This document shows, piece by piece, positions 36,234 through 44,098 of a DNA stretch of 59,678 bases (within the stretch, counting starts at the first letter, position 1; each line of letters opens with the position of its first letter). The notes under the pieces are model-generated. The model was not told the DNA's origin, did no database searches, and saw only the letters and a list, made by a program, of their open reading frames with translations. The DNA is taken from the NCBI RefSeq assembly GCF_002113375.1, contig NZ_NEHO01000026.1:1-59678 (forward strand), written 5' to 3'. Origin of the DNA: Pseudomonas sp. R37(2017). GTDB taxonomy: Bacteria; Pseudomonadota; Gammaproteobacteria; Pseudomonadales; Pseudomonadaceae. A program made the position numbers and the translations under genes.

Positions 36234-36440
36234 GCGTCACTCCATGAACAGCGAGGGCAGGCTGGCAGGCCCGCTGGAACGCTTGATCCAGACGCGTGCA
36301 AGGATACCGGCGAATGATCGGTGGCGTAGGCCGTTCGTCGATTTCCACAGGAAACGAAGGTGTGTCGGAGGGAGAAACGAGGGTTCCAGTCCAAGCGCTT
36401 CGAAGCTCAAAGCGCTTTGGGACCAGGTGGCGCGAGGGGG

Positions 36441-36629
36441 TTACTTTTTGCCCAGGGTGATCTGCTTGGACGGGCCGAACGTCTGGCCGCTGACGCCTTT
36501 GGCAATTTGCTGGATTTCACCGCCGGACTTGAGAAACGCTGCTATCTGGCTATTGATCGATTCGCTGGTTTCGACGGCTGGAGCTGGTTTTGCTTTGACG
36601 GTGGATGCTTTTACGCGCATGGCGGCCAT
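36441..36629 (-). CDS. Small basic hypothetical protein
   Basis: The protein has 62 residues (MAAMRVKASTV...), with a Lys-rich N-terminal third (KASTVKAKPAP) and a C-terminal part reading IAAFLKSGGEIQQIAKGVSG. The alternative start is at 36620. The final segment resembles small conserved pseudomonad proteins, but I cannot name it. A longer frame to 36734 has no ribosome site and is rejected as the start. Confidence 0.55.
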   Translation of the reverse strand: MAAMRVKASTVKAKPAPAVETSESINSQIAAFLKSGGEIQQIAKGVSGQTFGPSKQITLGKK

Positions 36630-36980
36630 TAACCTGTAGAAAATTAAATTGGCCAGGCATCGTACAGGAATTACCTGATAACTGCTTGGCAAATATCCCC
36701 TCGCAATAATCGTGAGATCAGGGTAAACCGTCATCGGCCCATATTCGAAACAGGTGTCTAAGTCGCTGTTTTAACTAAGAACATTACCTGGAAAAATACC
36801 GCGTTACGCTCGCCTGAGCATGGCGTAAATGCCCGGATTGGTCTGACGAGCGGCCAGATGAGCATTGAAAACCCCGGAAAATCAAAGCCTTCAGAGGATT
36901 TTCGCGCACCACCTGGCCGGTTGCCCAACGCGGTGCTTAAAACCGGGTAGAATGCCGCCCACGCAATGAGGGTATTGGAC
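36630..36980. other. AT-rich intergenic region upstream of the S1-domain gene
   Basis: About 350 bases without a convincing gene. The sequence is notably AT-rich to about 36800. It should contain promoters for the small basic protein (reverse) and the S1 protein (forward), but I cannot identify the elements. Confidence 0.4.
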
Positions 36981-37817
36981 ATGGCATTAGTCGGGCGTTA
37001 CAACAGTTTGCAAGTGGTTAAACACACTAACTTCGGTTTATATCTGGACGGTGGCGCGGATGGCGAAATCCTTCTGCCCAATCGTTATATTCCAAAAGAT
37101 ATTCCCAGCGAAGATGAAGACTGGCTCAATGTTTTTGTTTATCTGGACAGCGATGACAAACTCATCGCAACTACCGAAAAGCCGAAAGTTCAAGTTGGTG
37201 AGTTTGCCAGTTTGAAAGTTGTTGAAGTCAACAGTATCGGCGTATTCCTCGACTGGGGTTTACCGAAAGACCTGTTGCTGCCGTTCTCCGAGGAGAAGCG
37301 CCAGATGTCGGCGGGCGAGTATGTGGTGGTGCACGTCTACCTCGACAAACACACCCGCCGCATCACCGCGACGGCGCGCCTGGATCGTTATCTGGACAAG
37401 GTCCCGGCCAACTATACCGCGGGCCAGGAAGTGGATTTGCTGGTGGCCGAAGCCACGGACATGGGCTTCAAGGCCATCATCAACAACAAGCATTGGGGCC
37501 TGATCCACAAGAACGAAATCTTCAAGTTCATGCGCGCCGGGAAAGAGGAAAAGGGCTTCATCAAGGAAGTTCGCGCCGACGGCAAGATCAGCCTGAGCCT
37601 GCAACCGGTCGGTCAGGACGCGGCCACCAGCCTGAACTCGAAGATCCTCGCCAAGTTGCGTGAAAACAACGGCAGCCTGGCGGTGAGCGACAAGAGCGAT
37701 CCAGCGTTGATCAGCAGCCTGTTTGGTGTCAGCAAGGGGAACTTCAAGAAGGCTATCGGTGCGCTGTACAAGAGTGGCCAGATCGTCATTCATTCCGATC
37801 GCATCGAACTTAGCTGA
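36981..37817 (+). CDS. S1-domain RNA-binding protein (CvfB-like)
   Basis: The protein has 278 residues. It contains tandem S1-type domains (YNSLQVVKHTNFGLYLDGG; LKVVEVNSIGVFLDWGLPKD; TDMGFKAIINNKHWGLIHKNE) and a C-terminal winged-helix segment (LFGVSKGNFKKAIGALYKSGQ). CvfB of Staphylococcus affects virulence gene expression by RNA binding. The ATG at 36981 has GAGGGTATT upstream. The first 280 bases use AT-rich codons, while the rest is GC-rich like its neighbours. Confidence 0.88.
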   Translation: MALVGRYNSLQVVKHTNFGLYLDGGADGEILLPNRYIPKDIPSEDEDWLNVFVYLDSDDKLIATTEKPKVQVGEFASLKVVEVNSIGVFLDWGLPKDLLLPFSEEKRQMSAGEYVVVHVYLDKHTRRITATARLDRYLDKVPANYTAGQEVDLLVAEATDMGFKAIINNKHWGLIHKNEIFKFMRAGKEEKGFIKEVRADGKISLSLQPVGQDAATSLNSKILAKLRENNGSLAVSDKSDPALISSLFGVSKGNFKKAIGALYKSGQIVIHSDRIELS

Positions 37818-37923
37818 TGCTCTGACAATATGCAGGGCCAGGATGGCGCAAGCAGAGACGTAGAGGTCTCTGGCAGGCGGCATTTTCTGGCCTTCTGGTT
37901 AATAATTGACAACAGAATTTTTC

Positions 37924-37968
37924 GCCCCGGTGTTTTCTCTTCAACGAGAAGGCCGGGGCTTTGCTTTT
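37924..37968 (+). terminator. Terminator after the S1-domain gene
   Basis: GCCCCGG pairs with CCGGGGC across a 22-base region that can pair further (TTCTC/GAGAA), followed by TTTGCTTTT. Confidence 0.82.
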
Positions 37969-38012
37969 ACTGCCGAGTCTTTTGCCATGGATTGTGTCTT
38001 CGAGGTGTTCCG

Positions 38013-38945
38013 GTGAGCGCCACCCGGCGCAGTGCCGACGGGTTTGCCCTGCAAGTGATGATCGGGTTGTGCCTGGTCTGGGGCGTTCAACAGGTGATGA
38101 TCAAGTGGGCTGCGGCTGATATCGCGCCGGTGATGCAGGCGGCCGGACGTTCCGGCATGTCGGCGTTGCTGGTCGGGCTGTTGATCTGCTGGAAGGGCGG
38201 CTGGAACCAGGTGAGTACGACCTGGCGAGGCGGTCTGCTGGCCGGTGCCTTGTTCGGTCTGGAGTTCTTCTTCATTTCCGAAGGTTTGCAACTGACCACG
38301 GCGGCGCACATGTCGGTGTTCCTTTATACCGCGCCGATCTTCACCGCGTTGGGTGTGCACTGGTTGTTGCCCAGTGAGCGTTTGCGACCTTTGCAATGGC
38401 TGGGGATTGTCCTGGCTTTTATCGGGATTGCCATCGCGTTTGCCGGTGGGGTGTCCTGGGGCAACCTTGATTACCGCATGTTGATGGGCGATGCCCTGGG
38501 TGTGCTGGCGGGCGCGGCCTGGGGGGCGACCACGGTAGTGGTGCGTGCCTCGCGCTTGTCGGAAGCGCCGGTGACCCTGACGCTGTTCTATCAGTTGATC
38601 GTCGGTTTCTTCGGTTTGTTGTTGATCGCACTGCTCAGCGGCCAGATCACCCATGTCAGCCTGACCACCGTTGCGCTGACCAGCGTGCTGTTTCAGGGTG
38701 TGGTCGTGTCCTTTTTCAGTTACCTGGTCTGGTTCTGGTTGTTGCGCCGTTACCTGGCGGCCAACCTCGCGGTGTTTTCGTTCATGACGCCGTTGTTTGG
38801 CGTCACGTTCGGTGTCGTGCTGCTCGGCGAGGAACTGAGCTTGAACTTCGTCATCGGCGCAGTGCTGGTGTTGGCGGGCATCACTTTTGTCAGCGCCGAG
38901 CAGTGGTTGCGCCGGCGTTTGCGCAAAGCCCTCGGGCAGCACTGA
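38013..38945 (+). CDS. DMT-superfamily (EamA) transporter
   Basis: The protein has 310 residues and ten predicted helices in two EamA repeats. It begins near QVMIGLCLVWGVQQVMIKWAA and repeats at LMGDALGVLAGAAWGATTVV. The GTG at 38013 follows CGAGGTGTTCC. Earlier in-frame codons from 37830 cross the terminator and are rejected. The 3' end overlaps the convergent MFS gene by 56 bases. Confidence 0.85.
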   Translation: MSATRRSADGFALQVMIGLCLVWGVQQVMIKWAAADIAPVMQAAGRSGMSALLVGLLICWKGGWNQVSTTWRGGLLAGALFGLEFFFISEGLQLTTAAHMSVFLYTAPIFTALGVHWLLPSERLRPLQWLGIVLAFIGIAIAFAGGVSWGNLDYRMLMGDALGVLAGAAWGATTVVVRASRLSEAPVTLTLFYQLIVGFFGLLLIALLSGQITHVSLTTVALTSVLFQGVVVSFFSYLVWFWLLRRYLAANLAVFSFMTPLFGVTFGVVLLGEELSLNFVIGAVLVLAGITFVSAEQWLRRRLRKALGQH

Positions 38946-40071
38946 CCGGTACGAGCGACAGGCCGCCGGCGATCAGCAGGCCGCAGCCGGCGACCACCAG
39001 TGCCGGTTGCAGACCGCCACTGAAATGACTGCTCAACGCCGCCAGCAATGGCCCGCTCAGCTGGCCCACGGCGAAGCAGGCCGTCAGCAGGCCAGCATTG
39101 CGCTGGGTGGCGTGGGGCGCCAGTTCCCGGGAACGCTGCATCACCAGTTGCATGCAGGCCAGGAACGGCGTGCCGCACAGCACCACACCCAACGCCAGGC
39201 CTGGCCCGTTGCCCAGCAGGCAAGCGAATACACCAGCGGCTTGCAGCCATAAGGTCGCCATCAGCCAGTGACGCGTCGCGCCGGTGTTTTGCCGACGCAG
39301 ACTCACCAACACCACGCCCGTGGCAGCCGCAAGACCGAAGCACGGCCAAAACAGATCAGCCTGCCATTGACCATGGAATTGCGCGTTGGCCATTTGCGAG
39401 AGAAAGGTCGCGGGGATGATGTAGCCCAAACCGTACAAGGCATAAATCCAGCCCAGGCGACCGATGCCTTGGGTGCCCGACAAGTCGGCGCCGGGCGCAG
39501 CGGTCGCGGTTGCGCCCGGTTGTGGCAGGAACGGCAGAATCCCCAGCAGCATCGCCAGCGCCACGGCGGCGTATACCAGCCACAGGGTTGCGGAAGTCTG
39601 GCCCAGCAGATTCGAGCCCAGGGCCAACAAGCCGGTCAGAAAAATCCCCAGGCCCGGTCCGGCGAAGACCAGGGCGCCAAGCCGGGGACGCCCGGCCGCT
39701 GCCGCAAGCGGTTGGCTCAGTGCGGTGATCATCACCAGCACCCAGGCGCTGGCCACGCCGGTGCCGAAACGCAGCAGCAGGTGTGACCAGAAACCATTGG
39801 CCCAGAACGACGCCAGGGTCAGCAGCACGCAAAGCCACAACCCGCCCAGCAAGCGCCCGCGCACTTGCGCCGGACGCCGGGAGAACATGGCATCCACCGC
39901 GCCGATTAAATATCCGAGGTAGTTGGCGGCGGCAATCAGTCCGGCGGCGGTCAGGTCGATCTGGCCTTCACTGAGCAGGTGCGGCAGTTGCGGTGTCAGG
40001 GCAAAACGGCCGATACCCATGGCCATCATGAGGGCAACGAAACTGGCGGATAAGCGAATCAGGGGAGACAT
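38890..40071 (-). CDS. YbfB/YjiJ-family MFS transporter
   Basis: The protein has 393 residues with 12 helices. Its start, FVALMMAMGIGRFALTPQLPHL, is the hallmark of the YbfB/YjiJ family. It is divergent from the LysR gene at 40176, which probably regulates it. The gene overlaps the convergent DMT gene at its 3' end, so the two would interfere if expressed together. The substrate is unknown. Confidence 0.88.
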   Translation of the reverse strand: MSPLIRLSASFVALMMAMGIGRFALTPQLPHLLSEGQIDLTAAGLIAAANYLGYLIGAVDAMFSRRPAQVRGRLLGGLWLCVLLTLASFWANGFWSHLLLRFGTGVASAWVLVMITALSQPLAAAAGRPRLGALVFAGPGLGIFLTGLLALGSNLLGQTSATLWLVYAAVALAMLLGILPFLPQPGATATAAPGADLSGTQGIGRLGWIYALYGLGYIIPATFLSQMANAQFHGQWQADLFWPCFGLAAATGVVLVSLRRQNTGATRHWLMATLWLQAAGVFACLLGNGPGLALGVVLCGTPFLACMQLVMQRSRELAPHATQRNAGLLTACFAVGQLSGPLLAALSSHFSGGLQPALVVAGCGLLIAGGLSLVPVSAARGLCANAGATTARR

Positions 40072-40175
40072 GGTCGGGATTCCGTTTAGAGGACTGATGA
40101 CCGTCAGGCTAGGACTGATTGACTTTCTTTAAAAATGAATAATATTGAGCAAGTTGTTCTTTTTTGGAGAGTGTC

Positions 40176-41069
40176 GTGGAGTTCAACCAATTGCGCATCT
40201 TCCAGGCGGTGGCCGAAGAAGGTTCCATCACCCGTGCTGCCGAGCGGTTGCATCGAGTGCCGTCGAACCTGTCGACCCGGCTCAAGCAGTTGGAAGAACA
40301 ACTGGGTGTCGAACTTTTCCTGCGCGAGCGTCAGCGCTTGCAGCTATCACCTGCGGGAAAAGTCTTGCTGGACTACACCGCCAAGCTGTTTGCCTTGCGC
40401 GACGAAGCCAGCGCGGCAGTGCAGGGCGGGCAACCGGCGGGTGATTTTGTGCTTGGCACCATGTACAGCACGGCGGCGATTCACCTGCCGGGGTTGTTGG
40501 CGCGTTACCACCGGATGTATCCGGCGGTAAATCTGCAAGTGCAATCCGGACCCAGCGGTGAATTGCTCGAGGGCCTGCTTGCCGGCCGTCTCGATGCGGC
40601 GCTGGTGGATGGTCCTCTGGAATTGGCCGGACTCGACGGTGTGCCCTTGTGCGAAGAACGCCTGGTGCTGATCAGCGAGGCCGACCATCCGCCGGTGCAC
40701 AGTGCGCTGGATGTGCAAGGACGCGCGGTGTTCACCTTTCGCCAGGGCTGTTCCTACCGCATGCGCCTGGAGGCCTGGTTCGCCCATGACCACGCAGCCA
40801 TGGGGCGGGCGATGGAGATCGAGTCCTATCCGGGGATGCTCGCCTGCGTGATTGCCGGTTCCGGTGTGGCATTGATGTCGGAGTCGATGCTCGCCAGCTT
40901 GCCGGGCCGTGAAAGCGTGGCGGTGCATCCCTTGGCCGAACCGTTTGCCAGCGCTACCACCTGGCTGATGTGGCGCAAGGGCATGGTCGGCGCCAACCTG
41001 AATGCCTGGATCGAGCAGCAACAGGTGGTTTTTCCGCAGGCACCGGTGCAGACCCAGGAAATTGCCTGA
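40176..41069 (+). CDS. LysR-family transcriptional regulator
   Basis: The protein has 297 residues. The N-terminal helix-turn-helix is FNQLRIFQAVAEEGSITRAAERL, and the effector-binding domain carries FRQGCSYRMRLEAW. The GTG at 40176 has GGAG seven bases upstream. It is divergent from the YbfB-like MFS gene, the usual layout for a LysR protein and its exporter target. I see no clear palindromic operator in the 104-base gap. Confidence 0.88.
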   Translation: MEFNQLRIFQAVAEEGSITRAAERLHRVPSNLSTRLKQLEEQLGVELFLRERQRLQLSPAGKVLLDYTAKLFALRDEASAAVQGGQPAGDFVLGTMYSTAAIHLPGLLARYHRMYPAVNLQVQSGPSGELLEGLLAGRLDAALVDGPLELAGLDGVPLCEERLVLISEADHPPVHSALDVQGRAVFTFRQGCSYRMRLEAWFAHDHAAMGRAMEIESYPGMLACVIAGSGVALMSESMLASLPGRESVAVHPLAEPFASATTWLMWRKGMVGANLNAWIEQQQVVFPQAPVQTQEIA

Positions 41070-41204
41070 ACAATGGCTGATTGTGTTGGATTCAGTAACA
41101 GATCATTGCCACTTTGCGCGAGCATTGCGTAGGACTTCGGACTATTATCTGTGCGAAGGGGCTACAGAATCTGGGCCGCTCGGCACTACCCTGAAGGGGG
41201 CACC

Positions 41205-41333
41205 ATGAAAGAGAAAATCCAAAACTGGCTGCATGACCTGGGCGTGGCTCTCGGTTTGATCGAGCCGCCTCTGCAACCCGTGCCTGTTCGTACCGACGAC
41301 GAACAACGTCGGCGGCAGCAACGGCGCCGGTAA
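41205..41333 (+). CDS. Small conserved protein, 42 residues (PA1414-like)
   Basis: It reads MKEKIQNWLHDLGVALGLIE and closes with an Arg-rich tail (EQRRRQQRRR). GAAGGGGGCACC precedes the ATG. From memory, this resembles the very small, oxygen-responsive P. aeruginosa protein PA1414; the neighbouring genes also run in the PA1414-PA1422 order, which supports the assignment. Its function is not known. Confidence 0.7.
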   Translation: MKEKIQNWLHDLGVALGLIEPPLQPVPVRTDDEQRRRQQRRR

Positions 41334-41419
41334 AGGCAGGCAACACCTGACAGGTGAAAGGCTTTCCGTGGCGAGGGAGCAAAATCCCTTGCCGCTTCGT
41401 GTACGTTTGATCGCCGGCC

Positions 41420-41674
41420 TTAGTGCCGCCCGATCTCCAGCAAAAACCGGCTCAAATCATTCGCTGTCCTGGCGGATTTCAGCATCCGGTCTTCCTCGGC
41501 GGTAAACGCCGTTACCCCCAGCTCATCTTCCAGATGGAAGATCAGTTCTTCGATATCTTCCTTATCCAATCCCAACTGCACCAGGCTGGCGTTGTCGTCG
41601 AAGCCATCCCGCCCTTCCAGCAGACGGCTGATAAAGCGATGCACGGCAGCACGAACGTCGTCTTTTTTTCTCAT
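41420..41674 (-). CDS. Acyl-carrier-like protein lacking the phosphopantetheine serine
   Basis: The protein has 84 residues and a helical ACP-like pattern: VRAAVHRFISRLLEG, then LVQLGLDKEDIEELIFHLED and a closing DLSRFLLEIGRH. In true ACPs the second helix begins with Asp-Ser-Leu, where the serine carries the prosthetic group; here the same place reads Asp-Lys-Glu. The ATG at 41674 follows GGAAGA. An extended frame to 41773 is not supported. It lies between the PA1414-like gene and an MBL hydrolase. Confidence 0.65.
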   Translation of the reverse strand: MRKKDDVRAAVHRFISRLLEGRDGFDDNASLVQLGLDKEDIEELIFHLEDELGVTAFTAEEDRMLKSARTANDLSRFLLEIGRH

Positions 41675-41744
41675 GAGCGTTCTTCCAGGAGATCGGCGTA
41701 GTTCTCCCTGCCGGTGTCGTTCCTGCCGTTGAGTACAGCAGGTT

Positions 41745-42470
41745 TTAGCCGTGTGAGCGCTGCCATTGGTCAATCATGCTGCGCAAATGTTCCCCGGAAA
41801 AACTGCCGAAATGTCCGCCATGCACCGTACGGATCGGCAGCGCATGCAAGCGTTGCAGGCTGCGGGCGTAGTCGTCGAGATTGGAATGGTAGGCGTCTTC
41901 GATCAGCGGGCCGTCGTAGATGATGTCGCCGCTGAACAGCGTCTCGGTGGCAGCTTCGTACAGGCAGATGCCGCCTGGCGAATGTCCCGGTGTGTGTACG
42001 ACCTGCAATACCCGATTGCCCAGGTCCAGCACATCTCCGTCTTGGACAAATCCCGTGGCCGGTGCGGCCTTGACCCGATACTCGGCGTAGCACAGCGGGC
42101 AATCGGGGTGGGCTTCGAACATATCGTCGCCGACAAAAGCCTTGCTCAGATCGTTGTTGCCATCGGGTGCAGCGAGAATGTCCGCCTCGGCCGGATGCAC
42201 CAGGCGCTCTTTGAATTCGTGATGACCGGCGATGTGGTCGAAATGGCAGTGGCTGGCCACGGCCACCAGCGGCCGTTCGGTGATCCACGGCAGTTGCTCG
42301 CGCAGACTGACCAGGCCCGAGCCACTGTCCAGCAGCAGGTCTTTGTCCCGGCCCTGGATGTGCCAGAGGTTGCAGCGGTAGAACGGGCGGATATACGGCT
42401 CGTGGATCAAGCGAATGCCGTCGTTGAGCGATTTCACCTCGAACCACTGGTCACGAGAAACAATCTTCAT
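41745..42470 (-). CDS. MBL-fold metallo-hydrolase
   Basis: The protein has 241 residues. The metal motif HxHxDH is SHCHFDH near residue 80; further ligands are HTPGHSPGG and the aspartate in LFSGDII, and HGGHFGS carries the last histidine. The family hydrolyses thioesters, lactones or related esters. Its ATG follows GGAGAATACG. The substrate is unknown. Confidence 0.87.
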   Translation of the reverse strand: MKIVSRDQWFEVKSLNDGIRLIHEPYIRPFYRCNLWHIQGRDKDLLLDSGSGLVSLREQLPWITERPLVAVASHCHFDHIAGHHEFKERLVHPAEADILAAPDGNNDLSKAFVGDDMFEAHPDCPLCYAEYRVKAAPATGFVQDGDVLDLGNRVLQVVHTPGHSPGGICLYEAATETLFSGDIIYDGPLIEDAYHSNLDDYARSLQRLHALPIRTVHGGHFGSFSGEHLRSMIDQWQRSHG

Positions 42471-42488
42471 GAAACGTATTCTCCAGAC

Positions 42489-42525
42489 GAAAAAAAACGG
42501 GTGTGGCAACCGACGCCACACCCGT
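42489..42525 (-). terminator. Terminator of the gbu operon
   Basis: On the reverse strand ACGGGTGTGGC and GCCACACCCGT form an 11-bp perfect stem followed by eight Ts. It lies 31 bases after the sodium symporter stop and ends the gbuA-to-symporter transcript. Confidence 0.95.
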
Positions 42526-42555
42526 CGAAGAAAGCATCAAGTCGTTATGTATAGC

Positions 42556-43935
42556 TTAGGCAGCGCTGGCCACTGTCACCGGGCGGCGAGACATCAGGCT
42601 CACCACTACGAAACTCACCAGGCCTACGCCGAGGCTGTAGTAGATCGGGGTGTTGGCGTCCAGACCGTCCTTGAACATGAACAGCAGCGCGGTGGCGAAG
42701 CCCATGCCCATGCTGGCGATGGCGCCGGCGGTGGTGGCGCGTTTCCAGAAGATGGCGCCGATCAGCGGGATCAGCATGCCGCCCACCAGCAGGTTGTAGG
42801 CCAGGGTCAGGGCGCTGATCACGTCGTTGACCACCAGTGCAATGCCGAGTACCACGATGCCGGTCAACAGGGTGAACAGACGGTTGATCGCCAGGCTCGA
42901 CTGTTTACCGCCACGCAGTTTCGGCAGCAGGTCTTCGGTCAGGGTGGTGGCAGCGGCCAGCAGGCCGGCGCTCGCGGTGGACATCATGGCGGCCAGTGCG
43001 GCAGCGATCACCAGGCCACGGATACCGTCCGGCAGGGACAGTTTGACGATGGCGGCGAAGGCGTTGTTGACGTTGTCCAGATCCGGGATCAGTACGTGTG
43101 CGGCCATGCCGATCAGGGCGCAGGCCAGACCGTAGAGGATGCAGTAGATACCGGCAGCGGTACCGGCAACCTGAGCCACTTTGGCGGTCTTGACGGTGAA
43201 CACCCGTTGCCAGATGTCCTGACCGATCAGGATGCCGAAGAAGTAGATCATGAAGTAGGTGATGATGGTGTCCCAGCCGATGGTGGTGAAGCTGAAGCTC
43301 GCCGCCGGCAGTTTCGTCACCAACTCATCCCAGCCGCCGACGCGGTACATGCAGATTGGCAACAGGATGAACATCAGGCCTACGGTCTTGATGATGAACT
43401 GGACGATGTCGGTCAGGGTCAGGGACCACATGCCGCCGATGGCCGAGTAGATCACCACGACGCCGCCGCCGAGCAGTACCGAAATCCAGAACGGCAGGCC
43501 GAACAGCACTTGCAGAACGGTGCCGATTGCCAGGATCGAGGTCACGCCGATCATCAGCGCGTAGGCCAGCATGATCGCCGCGCTCGCGGAGCGGGCCATC
43601 GGGTTGTAGCGTTTTTCCAGCACCTGGGTAACGGTGTAGATCTTCAGTTTCAGCAGCGGTTTGGCGAGAAACAGGTTCAACGCGACGATGCCGCAACCCA
43701 GTGCGGCACATAGCCAGAAACCGGAGATGCCATGCACGTAGCCCAGACGCACAGTGCCCACGGTGGACGCGCCGCCCAGAACGGTGGCAGCCATGGTGCC
43801 CATGTACAGGCTTGGGCCCAGGTTACGACCGGCGACCAAAAAGTCTTCGTTGGTCTTGGCCTTGCGCATGCCGTAGTAGCCGAGTAGCAGCATCGCGGCG
43901 GCGTAGATGAGTACGACGAATAAATCCAAAGCCAT
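42556..43935 (-). CDS. Sodium:solute symporter
   Basis: The protein has 459 residues with 12-13 helices. SSS-family marks are GYYGMRKAKTNEDFLVAGRN near residue 20, GGMWSLTLTDIVQF near 165 and AAALAAMMSTASAGLLA near 315. It is last in the gbuA operon, matching PA1418 in P. aeruginosa, and likely imports a guanidino compound or related organic cation/acid with sodium. The substrate is an inference from the operon. Confidence 0.88.
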   Translation of the reverse strand: MALDLFVVLIYAAAMLLLGYYGMRKAKTNEDFLVAGRNLGPSLYMGTMAATVLGGASTVGTVRLGYVHGISGFWLCAALGCGIVALNLFLAKPLLKLKIYTVTQVLEKRYNPMARSASAAIMLAYALMIGVTSILAIGTVLQVLFGLPFWISVLLGGGVVVIYSAIGGMWSLTLTDIVQFIIKTVGLMFILLPICMYRVGGWDELVTKLPAASFSFTTIGWDTIITYFMIYFFGILIGQDIWQRVFTVKTAKVAQVAGTAAGIYCILYGLACALIGMAAHVLIPDLDNVNNAFAAIVKLSLPDGIRGLVIAAALAAMMSTASAGLLAAATTLTEDLLPKLRGGKQSSLAINRLFTLLTGIVVLGIALVVNDVISALTLAYNLLVGGMLIPLIGAIFWKRATTAGAIASMGMGFATALLFMFKDGLDANTPIYYSLGVGLVSFVVVSLMSRRPVTVASAA

Positions 43936-43996
43936 TATGGCGTGTCTCCGATTGTCTTTTTTATGTGGAACAAAAGCGATTTTGTGGGGTTGCTTT

Positions 43997-44087
43997 CTGT
44001 GGGAGCGAGCCTGCTCGCGAATGCGGTCTATCAGTCACATCAATGTTGAATGTGCCGCAGTCTTCGCGAGCAGGCTCGCTCCCACAG
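43997..44087. repeat. REP pair inside the gbu operon
   Basis: CTGTGGGAGCGAGCCTGCTCGCGAA and its inverse sit between the two transporter genes, which are 163 bases apart. It may dampen expression of the last gene. Confidence 0.9.
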
Positions 44088-44098
44088 GCGTATCTGTG

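Noticed and set aside
41755..42554. Plus-strand frame of about 262 residues over the MBL hydrolase
   Set aside because: The reverse strand has all metal ligands of an MBL protein, and the plus frame crosses the terminator at 42489.
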